Source of the DNA: Nymphalis io
Lineage: Eukaryota > Arthropoda > Insecta > Lepidoptera > Nymphalidae
NCBI RefSeq assembly: GCF_905147045.1
Contig: NC_065904.1
Coordinates: 8,060,001-8,124,000 of the forward strand
Reading direction: 5' to 3'
DNA length: 64,000 bases
The notes under the pieces were generated by a model that was given only the letters and a program-made list of their open reading frames with translations, was not told where the DNA came from and searched no databases. Position numbers and translations under genes: made by a program. Of the stretch, positions 46,530 through 59,489 are shown piece by piece. Position 1 is the stretch's first letter. Each line of letters begins with the position of its first letter.

Positions 46530-46650
46530 GTGATGGAAAATAGTCACCACCGCCCATAGTCAATGTCCCACCAACCTTGGGAATAAAAATTTTATAAACC
46601 TTGTGCTTGTAGTTACACTGGCTTACTTACTCTTCAAACCGCTGATACCT
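46530..46650 (-). mobile_element. Family B element, partial (minus)
   Basis: AGTCACCACCGCCCATAGTC, CCACCAACCTTGGGAATAAA and TAGTTACACTGGCTTACTTA are the complement of the B middle. Confidence 0.65.
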
Positions 46651-46964
46651 GAAACCGCTGAAATCGCTGATTTTAATCCAATTATTATTGAATCGTTATA
46701 TTGTTTTAATTATTTTAATTACTCTCTAAACATTAAACCCCAAATCTGCTATTAAAGAGGCAGTGGGAGCACGTCTGTTATTTATAGCGGCACAGATAAT
46801 AAAGTTATCTATTATCTTTATCTGTCCATTGTTTTATCTCCGTTTCTGAGAGGATAAATTAAAATTAAGCTATTATTATTTTTTAAGTTTTTATTAAATG
46901 CTTATCTGAAATTCTTGAAACGAAATTAAAAACAAAAGTGGATTAATACTAATAAGCGTTGGTC

Positions 46965-47100
46965 CTACGTGTCCAGCACTTCAGACGTGTAGGATTGCCC
47001 ATAGGATTATGAAAGTGAGACAATAAATACTGCAACTGTGTTTGCGCACACATTTCTATAAATCCTAGGAAATTAGCCAATCCTTGCGATTCTTCTTTGC
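46965..47100 (+). mobile_element. SINE family D, partial copy
   Basis: GGATTGCCCATAGGATTATG, AAAGTGAGACAATAAATACTG and TGTTTGCGCACACATTTC match the D body. Confidence 0.55.
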
Positions 47101-48747
47101 AATTTATATAAAAAAAATATATATATTTCTTGTATATTTTTTGTGTTAATAGCATTTGTATAACTTTTTAGGTACATTAATTATGTTTTTAAATATAAAT
47201 GATATATTTCTTTTATTTAAAATAACGTTTTAACGTTTTTGTCGCAACAACCTCTGGGAATCGGTGGTAATGACCTGACAAAAATATTTCTGTATTTATT
47301 TTACCAATTAATAAATATAAATCATTTGTTAAGAAAATATTAATAAACATGTCATAGAAATACAAAATTATACATATTTATATAAATTTAATTGTATTTG
47401 TTTGCTATAACTTTGTATTTATAATGTTGGAATAGAAAAACTACTGAGTTTTTTGGTTCTTCTTGGTATAATCTTCCGAACCGATGGTAGCTTACAAATA
47501 ATTCTGTTATATGACTATTCCAAAAATGCTTGTATGAATATAGTAGATTTTGATTTTATTTGATTTGCTCATTCACGCACACTTACGAAAACAAGCACGC
47601 GTATATGAATGAACTAAACAAATAATTTAAATTATAAATTACTATCACATTCCACAAAAAATAAATAAAAATTAATAATTAACATGACGAATAATTACAA
47701 ATATCATTATCAGATGACCCTATGTTGTTACCGTTTATATGATCCGATAAATCTGATCAGATTATCGGAAGTTAAATCGGACGTATGTTTGCGATCTTAT
47801 CTAGTGCCAGCCGCGTTATACACGAGTCAAAGGCCTCGAGATATGGGTGATTTAAAGTCCAGCTTTACGACCTTGTCGACACTCACGAACGGCTAATCAC
47901 ACCTTACATAGTGACAGAGTTGAATTATTACGCTATTGACTTACCACGTGGATATACTCGTGTTTAAGTATTTGTTTTATATTTATTTATTTTTTTAATT
48001 TAAAATTATATTTCTCACTCGTGAAATGAAAACCGATTAGTGCTATTTTGATTCATGTAAACTTTGAATGTTATTATAGTTACAGTCAATCTATGAAATA
48101 CAATACTTGAGCACTATAGCAAACATATATGACGTAAAATTAATAATAAATTAAATATTATATTTGTTACGTAGTTTTCTTAATCAATTGTTCATATATA
48201 CATACTTTACAGTTATTACTGAAACCTCGTTGAGGCCAAAGTAGAGCCAACTACAAACCAAGACAATCACGGCCAGTTTTCCCATTGCAAATATTAATCA
48301 TATGCAAGTATCAAACAACGAGCGTTAGGGCGAACTTCCAACATTGGCACCATCACACCTACAAATTTAATTTATGAATTTTAACCTAAAAACTCATTTA
48401 CATTACAAACACAAAACATCACCAACACACGTCGCTACTAATAAAACGAAACTTGTAATAGAAACTGAGCCATTATCTTGATATGGACAGGACACGTTCA
48501 TTAAATTGATACATTGAGCTCAATGCCCCAAATACTAATAACATTGATTATAAACATTTGTTAAATTATTAAATATAGTACAATCTCGTCAGAGTCGATC
48601 TTGAGATTGTTAATATTTTTGCGTCCTATTTTTCTTTAAATATACAACTAAGATGTTATATTATATTTAAGCGTGCCTCTTAGACCGTGTCGATGCTTAA
48701 CATCAGGCAAGTCAACGGTCAAACGCTGGCCTATTAATAAAAAAAAA
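47101..48747. other. Noncoding stretch with one unassigned 70-codon frame
   Basis: Mostly AT-rich. A frame with a true ATG at 47684-47896 becomes less AT-biased in its second half (SEVKSDVCLRSYLVPAALY) but has no recognised domain or splice support. It is listed as an observation rather than a gene. Confidence 0.35.
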
Positions 48748-48890
48748 GTCCCTCGTGCCTAGTTACACTATCTCACTCATCCTTCAAACCGAAACACCAG
48801 AATACTAAGTAATGCTGTTTTGCATTAAAATATCTGATGAGAGGGCGATACCCAGACGAGCTTGCACAAAGCCCTATCAACAAGTATTAC
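48748..48890 (-). mobile_element. Family B element, partial (minus)
   Basis: CACTATCTCACTCATCCTTC, AATATCTGATGAGAGGGCG and ACGAGCTTGCACAAAGCCC are the complement of the B 5' half. Confidence 0.7.
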
Positions 48891-48954
48891 TTTTATTCAT
48901 TTGAATAACTTTCGTATTTATGGTTATTTTTTATATATACACTGATGTGTTTAT

Positions 48955-49013
48955 TATTATTATTTCTGTTATTATTATTATTATTTCTGTTATTATTATT
49001 ATTTATATATCAT
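48955..49013. repeat. Compound ATT microsatellite
   Basis: Runs of ATT are broken at regular distance by TTCTGTT, giving two or more copies of a roughly 21-nt unit. Confidence 0.8.
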
Positions 49014-49542
49014 TAATCATAACTGCCTAGTATGTCCCACAAATTAAGGTCTCTTTCCTCTCTTTCCATAACTCCCTATTTTTTGCAATACAAGATCATT
49101 CTGGAAGGAGTCCAACTTATCTCCCCATTTACGTGACCTGTTTGATGGTAAACTGTCGTTAGTTACGTTAACTATTTGGTTAAAACTTTTGCACCAGAGA
49201 TAACAAGAACAGCTTATTTCTTTTAATTACAGATAATTGCTTTTAAAATTGATTTGAATTAAATATGGTATATAATATATGCACTTTATGCTGTCACTTT
49301 ATGTTAAATGATTAACTTTTTTAATTCTTACTTAATACTGTAAATGTGAAAGGAGTTGGTTTGCTCGATCTGTTTACACGCTTTAACGCCCTGATTGTTA
49401 ATCACGTGAAATAATAATTGGCAGCAGACAGTTTGGAACACATAGACGGACATACTTAAATACTTTTTACATAATAATGTTTCGAAATATACGGTAATGT
49501 AACGTAGATTATATTAACATCATTATATAATAATAATAAAAT

Positions 49543-49790
49543 ACTGGTGGTAGAGCTTTGTGCAAGCTCATCTGGGTAGGTACCACCCACTCATCAGATA
49601 TTCTACCGCAAAACAGCAGTGCTTTGTATTGTGTTTTACAAAACATCTTAGTTAGCAAGGTTGGTGGCGCATTGGCGATGTAAGCGATTGTTATCATTTC
49701 TTACAATGCCAATGTCTATGGGCGTTGGTAGCCACTTACTATCAGGTGGCCCATTTGCTCGTTCGCCTCTATATATACTATAAAAAAAAC
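49543..49790 (+). mobile_element. Family B element, nearly complete
   Basis: It runs from ACTGGTGGTAGAGCTTTGTG to CTATCAGGTGGCCCATTTGC with an A-rich tail, and has an internal deletion after the AAAACAGCAGTGC segment. Confidence 0.8.
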
Positions 49791-49860
49791 CCAGATGCAC
49801 TCTCTATGCTCTCACTCATATTTCAAGAAGATCAATGACAGTTCAGGTGCAGGCTGTACT
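49791..49860 (-). mobile_element. SINE family D, scrap (minus)
   Basis: GCACTCTCTATGCTCTCACT and GACAGTTCAGGTGCAGGC are the complement of the D body. It directly abuts the B element tail. Confidence 0.5.
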
Positions 49861-50112
49861 GCTACTGATAATTTATTTTAGGAAAATCGAATAGTTAAGA
49901 TGTGAAACACCTATTAGTGCGCCTTGGGGTTTATCCGACTCGTTGACATGACAGCAACTCCGTCACCATTCTTACTCCCTGTGTGTGCGTGTTACGTATA
50001 TGGTACATACTAAAGTTCGTTTGTTACATATAATAATAAGCAAAATATATTAATTTGTTATATATAATATCAACCGCCTCCCCATCCCAAATAAAGTAGA
50101 CAAAGACCTACA

Positions 50113-50142
50113 CCCCACCCCCAACCCCTAAAAATAACCCCC
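50113..50142 (-). other. Potential G-quadruplex (minus strand)
   Basis: The + strand carries four C-runs of 4-5 bases (CCCCACCCCC, CCCC, CCCCC). The minus strand therefore has four G-runs separated by loops of 9, 2 and 1 bases. This is striking in such AT-rich DNA. Confidence 0.5.
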
Positions 50143-51194
50143 GAATTTATCACATTCGTTCGTGTTATGAAATATATCTTCCTACTCTATATACTCTAAC
50201 GTTATGTATATATATACGTATGCACTTAATAAATATACTGTATACGTACGTTATTCATTTACTACTAATAAAACTACTTAATACATAGAATCTTAATTGT
50301 ATATTTTCTCTACGTTCGACGCTTTCAACGATCCAACGTAGTATATAGTGAGTCTTTAAAAATTGCAATAGACGGTGCTATGAAAAACTTTAAAATAACA
50401 ATAAAGTCAACATTCGATTATGATATTAAGCTACAATAAAATGATAATATTAAAATTTTATTTACGAAACTTTAAACTAAATAATTATAAATTATTTCAG
50501 TAATAATCAATTTCGATGTTTCACATTTGTCGGGCGTCCGGTTACGGCTAAATTTTATACGGTCTAATTCGATATTCGAACCTCATGGTCTGAAGCCGCA
50601 GTTAATAGAAAAACAAGGTAAAATGGAATTAGCATTCAACACTTCATATTTGTTTTATTTACAGTCACAGCCTAATATACATAATTCTTATAATTAATCG
50701 CTTCGTTATAAGGTTCAATGGTCACGCATTAAGCCGTGAACGCACTTGACGCACACTATAACCGAATTAGTCAAACAATTAATTAAATGTTATAGACCTG
50801 GTAATGTGAATTACGCTTAGATAACTTTATGCTATCCAATTATCTTTAATTAAATTAATGAAATTGATTTGAATTTAAATATTATTATATTATTTTAAGC
50901 GCCTTGTTTTTAATAACTATCGCTTTATGTTATGCGTTTCACATTTTATCCAATATAGAAAATCAATAAAATTTTAACTTTGTCTTATAAATATATTTAA
51001 TTTAAATACATATAAGTTAGAGACCGGCTTATAAAACGGCCCCCTAAAACATTCTACGTAATATTGCAAACAAACCAAATTTAACCAACAAAATCTCTTT
51101 TCATATTAATATCCGTGGTTCATACAGTCGGCTGGAAAATGCGCTTGACTGACTTCACAAAATAATGATGCCCTCCTGACAGATTACGTATTCA
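50143..51194. other. AT-rich noncoding stretch
   Basis: No gene, repeat family or regulatory motif stands out. Confidence 0.4.
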
Positions 51195-51315
51195 AATGTG
51201 CATAAACAGCTGCACTCACTATTCCGTCGGTCTCATAATCTAATAGGACTGCAATCACACAAAGACGGAAGGATTTCAGGCACAAGACCAACGCATGTAA
51301 AACTACATGCTTTCC
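51195..51315 (-). mobile_element. SINE family D, partial (minus)
   Basis: TGCACTCACTATTCCGTCGG, TCTCATAATCTAATAGGACTG and GGCACAAGACCAACGC are the complement of the D body. Confidence 0.55.
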
Positions 51316-51747
51316 CATGTGTTTTTACAAACATCGGGGTGCTAGTGAGATAGACAAAAACTTAATACATTTTGTTGGCTCGATCCGATGTTTGAACACA
51401 AGACTTCGGGATTTACAGCCTTATAAGTTTACCACCAGCAATATTATATAAACGAAACAGTTATATTAAATACAGGAGGGAAATTTGAATGAGAGTAGAA
51501 TGGGTGGAATTTACTTCGCAAGCAAAATTTTGTGCATATTGATTCAAAATTGTTGAAACTATAAGGGTGTGACAGGCTGACAGTTGGACATTACGGAATT
51601 ATAAGGGTTTTAGTAAGCCTAACTAATGATTCATTTTACACAATGAAGGGACAGAACCACAACTAAGAACCAAAATGGGTCTGTAGATAGAACACGGGCC
51701 CGTTTATTTATTTTAATGTTAATTAAAAAAAAATCTTTATAAAGAAG

Positions 51748-52006
51748 CAAAATGGCCTAGTTAGAAGACATGAATTCAAACCCGGGTAAGCATCACTGAA
51801 TTTTCATATACTTTTTTATACTGGATCTCTTGCACAGCGTTGAAATAAAACATTGTAAAGAAACCTATATGAGGCGGATGAAAATCCGCCAGGTGTATCG
51901 ATTAACTTGCATTAGAGCACCGTGGTGGAGTAAGCTCCAAAATTTCTCCTCAAAAAAGAGAGAAGGCCTTAGCCCAGTAGTAGGACATTAACAGGATGTT
52001 AACTTT
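51748..52006 (+). mobile_element. SINE family A, diverged copy with head deletion
   Basis: AAAATGGCCTAGTTAGAAGA and TTCAAACCCGGGTAAGCATC show a shortened head (about 25 bases lost between the A and B boxes). A diverged body follows, with CCCAGTAGTAGGACATTAAC at the end. Confidence 0.75.
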
Positions 52007-52644
52007 ATAATAAAGCTCGCTGAAAAAAAACACCTAAAAAAAACTTATATATATATGTCGGGAAAAATCTGAGACACGTATGAATCGACACAAAAGGGAA
52101 TCTCAACTGGAAATGGCCTTATTTACTCAAATATTATACAGCTATAAACATTTATTAAGCTTGTATATATTATTTTAATTCTAGGTCGCACAGATACAAA
52201 ATAGCTTCGTGATATAAAATGAACAAGATTGATTAATTTTGTCAACGTTTATGTAAATTAATTAATTATTATATAGTTACTTGTTCTAGCGAATTTGTTC
52301 TCGATATATTAGTAAAGTAATGTCAGAATGACCTACATAAAATATTATACATGAATAATTTAAGTTGTTTAGAAAATAATACCAGTGTCGTGGTAGATAT
52401 ACTTTTGATGCCAACAATTGCGTTAGTTAAATATTTTTACTATTAATTTTTGATGCAATTTTAATCGGTTATTTTTTGTTATCAAAATAGATACATAAGT
52501 GTTTTAATCTACACCTGCGTGTACTTATGTTTATATCTTTAGAAGCGGTTTTCAATTTCAATTATATGTAGTCTAAATTATTATTTGTTTTTAACAAAAC
52601 CTGCTTCAAAGTATCCAAATATTGACTAAAAAAGGCTTAAAATG

Positions 52645-52696
<52 letters not shown>

Positions 52697-53464
52697 ATAG
52701 TGTAATCAATATAATAAGAAATCGTACTTCGAATAAATAATAATAAATGATTATATACATTTCAATTAACAACATTTTTTACAATAATATTTTAAATTTC
52801 GTAATCTCTAGTGGTTTTAATAAATGGGAACAATAATTAAGCCACAAAATAAGACGACAATCGCTGCAGCAATTTTACAGTGATAATCCAAAAAGCCTTT
52901 CAACATCTTATTTTGTACTTGGATGAAAGTAAATGGTTTTTCGTTTAATAGCTGTACCTTTGGTATAAATTCGTCACGTCGTTTCGTCTTAAAACAAAGT
53001 AAGATTTAATTGCATTTCGTTCATTATAAGAAATGGGATGTAATAGATTTCGTTCATAAATAAGGCAAATATATCAGTGTTTTATGAAACTCCAAACGTC
53101 CAGATTCTGAAACCGTTGTGTTGCGTCAAACTTATTCCTGTAAACACTTGCACAGACGTTGACCCCAATTGAGCAATAACTTGAACTCATTCCGTATATA
53201 AAATACAGCGGTATATAATTTTAGACGTATCACTGTGGAACAAAAAAAAGCGTTGAAAATTACGTAATTTATTTACGAGAAAAATTATTTACTTTTTTAA
53301 AAACGAATTTAGTTTTTTTTTTTTTAAATTTAATTTACCAAAATTTAAAACGATAAAAATAGATACTGTGAGTTTTCCTTAGAAGACTTTATTTTAAACT
53401 GTTTATAGATAAGGCCGCCGATCGATTCATACTACGGATCAGGCCATTAAAAAAATATTGGGTT
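52007..53464. other. AT-rich stretch with a long (AT)n microsatellite
   Basis: No gene is seen. The (AT)n tract is at 52652-52694. A/T homopolymers cluster at 53310-53330. Confidence 0.45.
52652..52694. repeat. (TA)n microsatellite
   Basis: About 21 uninterrupted TA dinucleotides form a perfect tract, the longest pure dinucleotide run in the window. Confidence 0.95.
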
Positions 53465-53700
53465 TTACTGTCCAGAAATTTTCAGGGATCACGTAAAACC
53501 GTTGGCCCGGCCCGATGGGACGACACGACCGAAAATAAAAACTTTCTCTTTCATCGGGTTATATGCGTGAGAAAAAAGAGAGCGCAGTTATGTTTGCGCA
53601 TACTCTTGTGCACTTTAATACATTCAGCACAGTTGGCTTTTGTCTCTTGAAAATGGCTGCCGTGGTCTAATTAAGCTTCAACCCGATATTACTTTTATTT
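53465..53700 (+). mobile_element. SINE family D, diverged copy
   Basis: ATGCGTGAGAAAAAAGAGAG, TATGTTTGCGCATACTCTTG and TCTCTTGAAAATGGCTGCCG match the D body and tail. Confidence 0.6.
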
Positions 53701-56144
53701 TGATTTTGACAATGACAACACGGATTCGCGCCAAAAGTGAAGTATTGAAATGTCATATAAGTTGAATTCTACATTTGTTGCATATTAACTTCCTTTTTAT
53801 TTGCTAACTTCACAGTATTCGGGCTAACAAGCGTTTAATTCTAACAATATGATATAAGTATAAACCCACGAAATAAAATATATTTATAAATCGATAATTA
53901 TTTTTTGTTTGTATAATAACATAAAACAAAAACTTTTTTTGAGTATAAAATAGAGTTACAATTTAATATTTATGTACTCATTGTGACATGCCGTCAGAAG
54001 CTTAACCCTCGTCATTGGCTGACTTCTAAAATTAAATTTCTACAGTAAAGTTTTAATTATATATTTTTTTCACACTTTCGCAACTTTGGATAGAATTTAG
54101 AAAAGGTATTCAATAAATATAATTAAAAACTTTGCGTATATATTTTTCACTGTTTTGTTTCTCCTAGCATAATATAAGCACTTTGGATGATATACATAGA
54201 AAAATGCTAAGCAATATAAGAAAAAACAGATATAAAAAGGATTATATTATAGTTTCAGTTATTTTTTTCAGCTTAAAACCTTGCCTTTAATAACTATAGT
54301 ATTATATAGGTTATTTTTATTATCGTATTCAATAAATACAATTTTATATTCTGTGCGTTTCTACACATATCTTTCTATTCACAAAATTTTATTTTTGTAC
54401 AAAAAATAAAATCTGTTTATGAAAATATTAAATTCAAAGTCTGTATTAGTCGTAAAACCATTAAAAGACAGTACAAAGCTACTGGTTAATTCCATTCGTT
54501 CATTTTCCATTATCTTTTTTTTTAAAGAAACATTTTAAGATAAAACATTTTTATAAAAACACATGTACCGGGAACGTTAAATTGCCTAAACCGAACACAG
54601 AGCTTAACAGCTTCCAGAAAAGGCCAAGCAAATGTAGTTAAATTGAGTTTATCCGAGAAAAGTCCAATCTTTCTTTTTTAATTAGGAAAGAAAAACAAAA
54701 GATGCTAATAAAATATCTGTCGAGTGTTTAAATCAAGGTGAATACAGAAATTTTAAAGTCTTAGTCAAACAGAGGACGGCATGTCGTAGCGACGGGTAAA
54801 TGATGGCGGCGTGTTGTTCTATGAGTATGCATATTAGTAGTCACAAACTCCGTGACGTGTCCCGTCGAGCGCGGCGGCGCTGTGTAACATCTTCCATAAT
54901 ATTAAATCCTACACTACAACTGAGTACCATAAAGTGTTAATCTCTAACTATCGTTCAAGCTCTTCAAGGCTATATTAAAGGCCGTTTATATAAGTCTTGA
55001 CAGTAGAAAACAATTATTATACATAATTTTTTTTTTAAATGGAATTGTTCTTATCACCATGATTTAGTAATTGATAATGCCCCTATTATTTTGCATTACA
55101 TAATTCAGAAATGTCGGCTAGTTGACAATTGATCTGGAAACGTACAGCTTTAATCACAAACGTTGTTAAGCGGGTGTTTGATTAAACACTGATCTCTCCT
55201 GCTGTCACTATTAATTTGACATTTGAAAGCATTGTTTAGGTCATTAATCCCTATTCATATTTATAGCTAAAGTCGTTTGTAGTTTACTTAGTAATTTCCA
55301 TAATCGCCATCAATTATTTAGATCTGACATATTTATAGTCGGAGTCATAAAAAGTAAGTAAGTTTTATATTGTAGTGATTTACGCTGTCCTCAAGTGTGA
55401 ATTTAAAAGAAACCACCAATAATATGACCTTTTTTAACGTCATATTTTCTTATTAATAATTTAATGTGCTGCATTATTGGTGTAACTTATGTTTTCTAAA
55501 CACACATTTTCGCCTTTTTTTGTTGTTAACTACAATTATATTTTTACCAATCGGTGAATCAATAGTTCATAAAAAAATGGATTATGGGCAACAAGCGTGC
55601 AAATTAAAATATAATTTTCGGTAGATAATTGTTTAGATATTATAACTTTGAAACTAACTAACTAAAGCAGCCATATAAAAAGCATTTTGAAAGTTTCGAG
55701 GTTGCATGTAAATATGTGACATAAAAGAGTTTAACTTGTTACCTAACTCACTAAATATAATAACGATTTCGTAAATAATGTAAATCGGCATTACTATAAT
55801 TAGTACATTTAACCTTATTATTTACATATTAATATACATTATATTAATATAATGTACATTATATATAATTCTTAGAAAGTGAGATGCTTGAGAACGACTT
55901 ATTATTACGTAATTTACATAAGTATTTAATTTTCTTTCCCTGAGACTGTATTAGAAAACCTGAGAGTATAAACGGGACATTTTATATTACCAACAAGTGC
56001 AAACTAGGAGAGTAGTCACAGCTATTAAATTAACCACTTACTATCAATCGCTATAAACTTTTTACTTAAAAATTGCGTTGGCTTAATATAATAGTTCCTT
56101 AAAATGTTTAAAAAGAAGAAAAGTAAAAGTGAATCGTTGCTAAA
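53701..56144. other. Noncoding stretch with a CpG-rich island
   Basis: It is AT-rich except for 54775-54890, which is rich in CG dinucleotides and opens a 46-codon frame (54800-54940). No splice-supported exon is assigned. Confidence 0.4.
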
Positions 56145-56215
56145 ATTTGCGGGTTCAAACCCAAACAAGCACGACTAAATCTTCTTGTGCTAAATTTGTG
56201 AGATTAAATTATAAA
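56145..56215 (+). mobile_element. SINE family A, head-body fragment
   Basis: TTGCGGGTTCAAACCCAAAC, AAGCACGACTAAATCTTC and TTGTGCTAAATTTGTG match the B box and the start of the body. Confidence 0.5.
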
Positions 56216-59200
56216 TATTGATTGTTATAAATAAGTCAAGTTATCAACCATAATTCGTTTTGCCTAATAAATGATTCCGTTGAATGGAACTTGTGTATCG
56301 TTTGCAATAGGTACATATTATATTTCATAATGCAGCGTATTGCTGGCGTAGCTCACATTATTTATGAATTAGTACCCAACGATTCACGATTTTTACTTCA
56401 ATAAATGTAATAATCATAATTAATACCAAATGATCAGCTATCTTTGAATTCCGTATTCGGTTTATGTGACGTAAAGAATGATAGTATCGCGGGTGAAATT
56501 CATCAAGATTGTTACGTCAGACTACGTAGCTTATCACCTAAATCGGAACGTGATAAAATAATGTAGGATTATGTATATTTTCATTCCACTTTTAAAGCGT
56601 AAATTTCATTCGAGCGAGATTCAAATCCTGAATATTATTAGAAAGTTTTCCGTTTATTTATTTTATATAAGGATTCCAATAGTGATAATGATTATGTCGG
56701 TGATAATATCCTGTTGATTTTGGTCTTGGAGTTATTTCCCGATTTACACAAGTGCACGCACACAGGAGCACTTATTAGTAACACACTGTTATAACTTATT
56801 GATTGCATTCAATGCAGTGTGGTGGTTGATTCATAACAATCAATATGTAAGTGTGACGCTTCTATATTAAATGAAGATTTTTGACTTTTCACTTTTTGCT
56901 AAAGACTTCATATGTAAAATGCTATGTGTAAGCTTTGGTGACGTCACGATACATTTGAAATAACATCACGTGTATTGACAGCAAAATCGATGATTTTAAT
57001 AGAAACAGTGACAAACATTGCACGAGTACAAACTTGAGAAGTATAGATAAACGGTAACAACAAGTTTTCAACTTCGCAAAGTAAATACATCCTTCCAGGG
57101 TTTTCTATTCTGTAATAAGATCCCGCAGATCATCTTACATTTACCAATAAACACATTAAAAGCTCATGTTAAAAATACATATTTAAACATATTGATATAT
57201 ATATATATATAAGATTATAAAAATCAGTGAGCTAGTATTCGTTGATTTTCATACTGAAAATATACACTAAATTGTATAGTTATGATCATTACATAAATAT
57301 CATTGAGAAATAATTAATTTAATTTATCTTGTTAATTGACGAAACAAAGATGCTCATAAGCCTATTTGAATCAAGTGTATTTTTTAATTTGATTTAATTT
57401 AGCCACATAATAAGATATACAGATACTTTAAATTTGGAGAAAATGTTGATTCGAAAAAAATGTCTGTTATTTCATTATTTTATGTAAAGCGCTGCATCAC
57501 CCCAAAAACTCAATCGTCTCCATACAATCGCCTCTTTTAAAGTGTCACAAGTTTTTGCACGATAGAACAAAACCGTAAAATAAAAATCACCAAAATAGTT
57601 ACTGGATTGCATGAAGCGGTGTTAGTAGAATATAAAAACCACTTTCAATCGGCTTACGTAAAAATTGCTTCTGGTGCGATTTTATTTACCCTCACCTTTA
57701 TTTTTTCCGTACTCTAGCAACAATATTCATTTACATCTTACAGAGTTTCTTGGAAATAAAAAACCCATAATTTAATTCGATAACGTCTTACACAGATGTT
57801 CGTTACACTATTACACGTCAAATATTACAAGTCGTAATAAAATTAATTCCTAAGTTACGTGAGGCGAGGAAATATTCACAAACATACAAGGACACACGTG
57901 GTCACCTTCTAAAAGATACAGAATCAAACTCTGTGGACCAGTGAGATTTGCCATTATCTAGTCCTTTTAACTTCCAGAAGAATCACGGAACCCAGCAGGC
58001 AGCTACACTTTTCGTCATCTTACTATCAATTTATTTCACCGAACGTCGTGCCCGAAGTACTTACTCGACCGGCTTAGAATGTTCGTGTTATGATACGTAA
58101 CCTTGTGCTTATTTAACATGTTATTACTTGATATAGGTTAGGATTGCCAGCCGTCCTATTTTTACAGGACAAATGACGATTATCCTGAAGTGTCCTGGTT
58201 TCTGCCCACCCCATCTTGGCATTTTATTTTTTTGCTTTGTGGGCATTGCTGTGTAACAACGTAATGAAGCCGATACTACGGCGTCACGTCGTCGGCGTAC
58301 TATGGATATTTTTATGAAATATGACAGAGTTCGATCAGTTATCGGAACGCGGTACAATGCACCCATTTGGCCTCACTCTAATACTCCAAAAAAAAAATGG
58401 GTGACTTGAATACACAAGCTCCTTTGGAATGTTTTAGCTGATTGGTTGGTTTGCCGCCTACATACAGATTCTTGAAGCACTAATACTATTAATGTATGCC
58501 TTCAAAACAAAATCGTCAGAACATTTATAAGAAATGTTGTTTTCTTTTCTTATATACAACATGGAATTAAATCTGTCATTGTGTAGCTGAGGGTTATGGA
58601 CTAAGTTTACTATTCCATATTGTGCAATTGGCAATTGGCAACATCTACCTATTGATTATAAAATAAATCACTAAATTTTAAAAGAAACACTTAACTGCAA
58701 AGTATACCACATACCACACTAATAGTACAGTAAGTATACCACAATAATAATAGTAAAAAACATTAGTATTAATTTGAATTTTGAATGACATCATAATATC
58801 TTGTATGTTCGTATAATTGAATTTTTCTTTATTACCTCGTATCTTCCAAATGGCTGGATTAAGTGTCCTTAGATAGGTGTATGAAAAAATAAACAAAACG
58901 GCGGATTTTGGGCGCGAAATAGTAATCCGTTAATAAAAAAAATTAGCCGACATAATTGTAAATTATAAGCCCAAAAAAAATAATGGGTTCCGCTTGCTAT
59001 TAAGCTTAATGCAGGTATTAAACTTAGGCTTTCAGCTCATAACATAGTCTGTTAAACCGAAGTAGAATTTAGTTTGTTTATAGTTTATTTTAATTTTGTT
59101 TTCTATTCTCCATCTTATTTTGGTCTTTTTAGTGCATTACTTTTAAATTGTCTTTTTTTCAGTCGAATATTTAATTTATTATTTTTTATTTTATTTTCTA

Positions 59201-59421
59201 AATTTCCACCATTAAAGGCTGACATAGAATGTCAGCAATGATCCAATGATCATCATCAGCAATGAATGTAACAAAACCAAGTCACGATTTCTTAAAGACT
59301 TTTATCAATATCAATCATATCAATATTATTAAAATTATCAACTTTTATAAAGCACGAAACTAGTATTAATGTATAATCCACATAAATTAATAACAGCTGA
59401 TCTTTGTATTACTTCTTTCAG
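56216..59421. other. AT-rich noncoding stretch
   Basis: No gene is supported. A CRE palindrome lies at 56939-56946. The segment 58130-58375 is more balanced in base composition and may be an old DNA-transposon remnant (GGATTGCCAGCCGTCC, TTTTTACAGGACAAATG). Frames at 58124-58366 and 58678-58896 are not called. Confidence 0.35.
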
Positions 59422-59489
59422 GTATAATATACATCCAAAACAGGCTGTTCAATGATGACTTAACAGTTCTTGAAAGAGCCCCGAATGAA
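59422..59489 (+). CDS. Candidate small exon (phase-1 acceptor)
   Basis: ATTACTTCTTTCAG is a good acceptor. With one G carried in from a phase-1 donor the frame reads G-IIYIQNRLFNDDLTVLERAPNE and reaches GTAAAT at 59490. If that donor is ignored the frame stays open to TAA at 59562, so a terminal exon is also possible. It is compatible in phase with all three start exons. No family is recognised. Confidence 0.25.

Noticed and set aside
48955..49013. CRISPR-like array from regularly spaced repeats
   Set aside because: The units are ATT microsatellite blocks with a short interruption, in a eukaryotic setting without cas genes.
58124..58366. 80-codon minus frame as a gene
   Set aside because: It is probably the translation of an old transposon remnant, with no conserved motif.
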